Shown in pieces: positions 5,532-5,848 of a stretch of DNA of 5,848 bases. This stretch comes from Anaerolineales bacterium (GTDB lineage: Bacteria; Chloroflexota; Anaerolineae; Anaerolineales; E44-bin32): the NCBI GenBank assembly GCA_011772595.1, contig WVZH01000144.1:991-6838 (forward strand). Direction: 5' to 3'. Within the stretch, counting starts at the first letter, position 1; each line of letters opens with the position of its first letter. The position numbers and the translations under genes are program-made. Below the pieces are notes generated by a model. That model made no database searches. It had not been told where the DNA came from and was given only the letters and a program-made list of their open reading frames with translations.

Positions 5532-5848
5532 CTAGGGTCGTCTTAGTTCAGCCCTTCGGTTTTGCTTTCGGCCTTCTTCCGTGTCGTTTGAGGCCGCCGG
5601 CCGCGTAAGGCCGTACCCCCGATAACTGAGCCTTTCCGGGTCGATACCGTTTCTCACCAGGTAGTCCGTAACCGCCTGGGCGCGTCTTTCTGACAACCCC
5701 TGGTTGTATTCCACGCTTCCCACATTGTCCGTATGCCCTTGGACTTCCATTTTCATCTGTGGGTTCTTCTTCACAATGGTAACGACTTCGTCCAGAAGGG
5801 GATAGGCCTCGGGTTTGATATCATACTTGTCAAAATCGAACAGGACCA
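5532..5848 (-). CDS. OmpA-family C-terminal domain protein, 3' part
   Basis: The frame enters from the right edge on the minus strand and ends at TAG 5532-5534, giving 104 visible residues. They form an almost complete OmpA-like peptidoglycan-binding domain: FDFDKYDIKPEA, then MEVQGHTDNVGS, then NQGLSERRAQAVTDYL, then YRGYGLTRP..SNDTEEGR and NRRAEL. The Asp of GHTDN and the first Arg of SERRA correspond to E. coli OmpA D271 and R286, which bind diaminopimelate, so it probably anchors the outer membrane or a periplasmic protein to the cell wall. The N-terminal part is outside the window, so it could be an OmpA porin, a Pal-like lipoprotein or another fusion. A GTG at 5774 is internal, not the start, because the domain continues upstream. 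It is convergent with the integron and appears intact. Confidence 0.93.
   Translation of the reverse strand, partial: VLFDFDKYDIKPEAYPLLDEVVTIVKKNPQMKMEVQGHTDNVGSVEYNQGLSERRAQAVTDYLVRNGIDPERLSYRGYGLTRPAASNDTEEGRKQNRRAELRRP

Noticed and set aside
1..5848. CRISPR array, tRNA or rRNA genes
   Set aside because: No regularly spaced short repeats and no tRNA or rRNA signatures were seen on either strand.

Overview
The window is a decayed chromosomal integron with two gene cassettes, probably from a Gram-negative environmental bacterium. The right edge carries an OmpA-family peptidoglycan-binding domain on the minus strand, which points to an outer membrane. The integrase is of the integron (IntI) type, and the cassettes carry enzyme genes rather than resistance genes. 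The species cannot be named from the sequence.

Left part (1-1500). A short open 3' fragment of an unknown gene lies at the edge and contains one copy of a ~127-bp repeat. It is followed by about 300 bases without a gene that hold a plausible sigma70 promoter. Next comes an IntI integron-integrase pseudogene on the + strand, with two in-frame TGA codons and an eroded N-terminus but an intact catalytic C-terminal half. After it come a 49-codon ORF with a strong Shine-Dalgarno and a GTTATGC junction, which I read as the attI/first-cassette boundary. The integrase reads in the same direction as the cassettes, with its 3' end facing attI. This is the reverse of the arrangement in class 1 integrons.

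Middle (1495-4723). Cassette 1 (1495-2604) carries a maleate isomerase/arylmalonate decarboxylase-like protein of the Asp/Glu racemase superfamily and ends in a 72-bp attC. Cassette 2 (2605-4723) is large. It carries a full-length thiamine-diphosphate 2-oxo acid decarboxylase, then a 91-aa unrecognised protein overlapping it by ATGA, and ends in a 62-bp attC. The first bases of each cassette match the complement of its own attC outer box, exactly for cassette 1 and with one mismatch for cassette 2. This is strong internal support for the boundaries.

Right part (4724-5848). About 800 bases have no convincing gene. They contain a structured inverted repeat, two smaller hairpins and the second copy of the ~127-bp repeat. 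A convergent terminator and the 3' part of the OmpA-domain gene close the window. The two repeat copies are in direct orientation about 5.27 kb apart and bracket the whole integron.

The cassette genes all point the same way and could be read as one transcript. The integrase is almost certainly dead, so the array is probably frozen unless another integrase acts on its attC sites in trans. No defence system or clearly new mechanism is evident. The most unusual content is the two-gene metabolic cassette, the reversed integrase layout and the flanking repeat.
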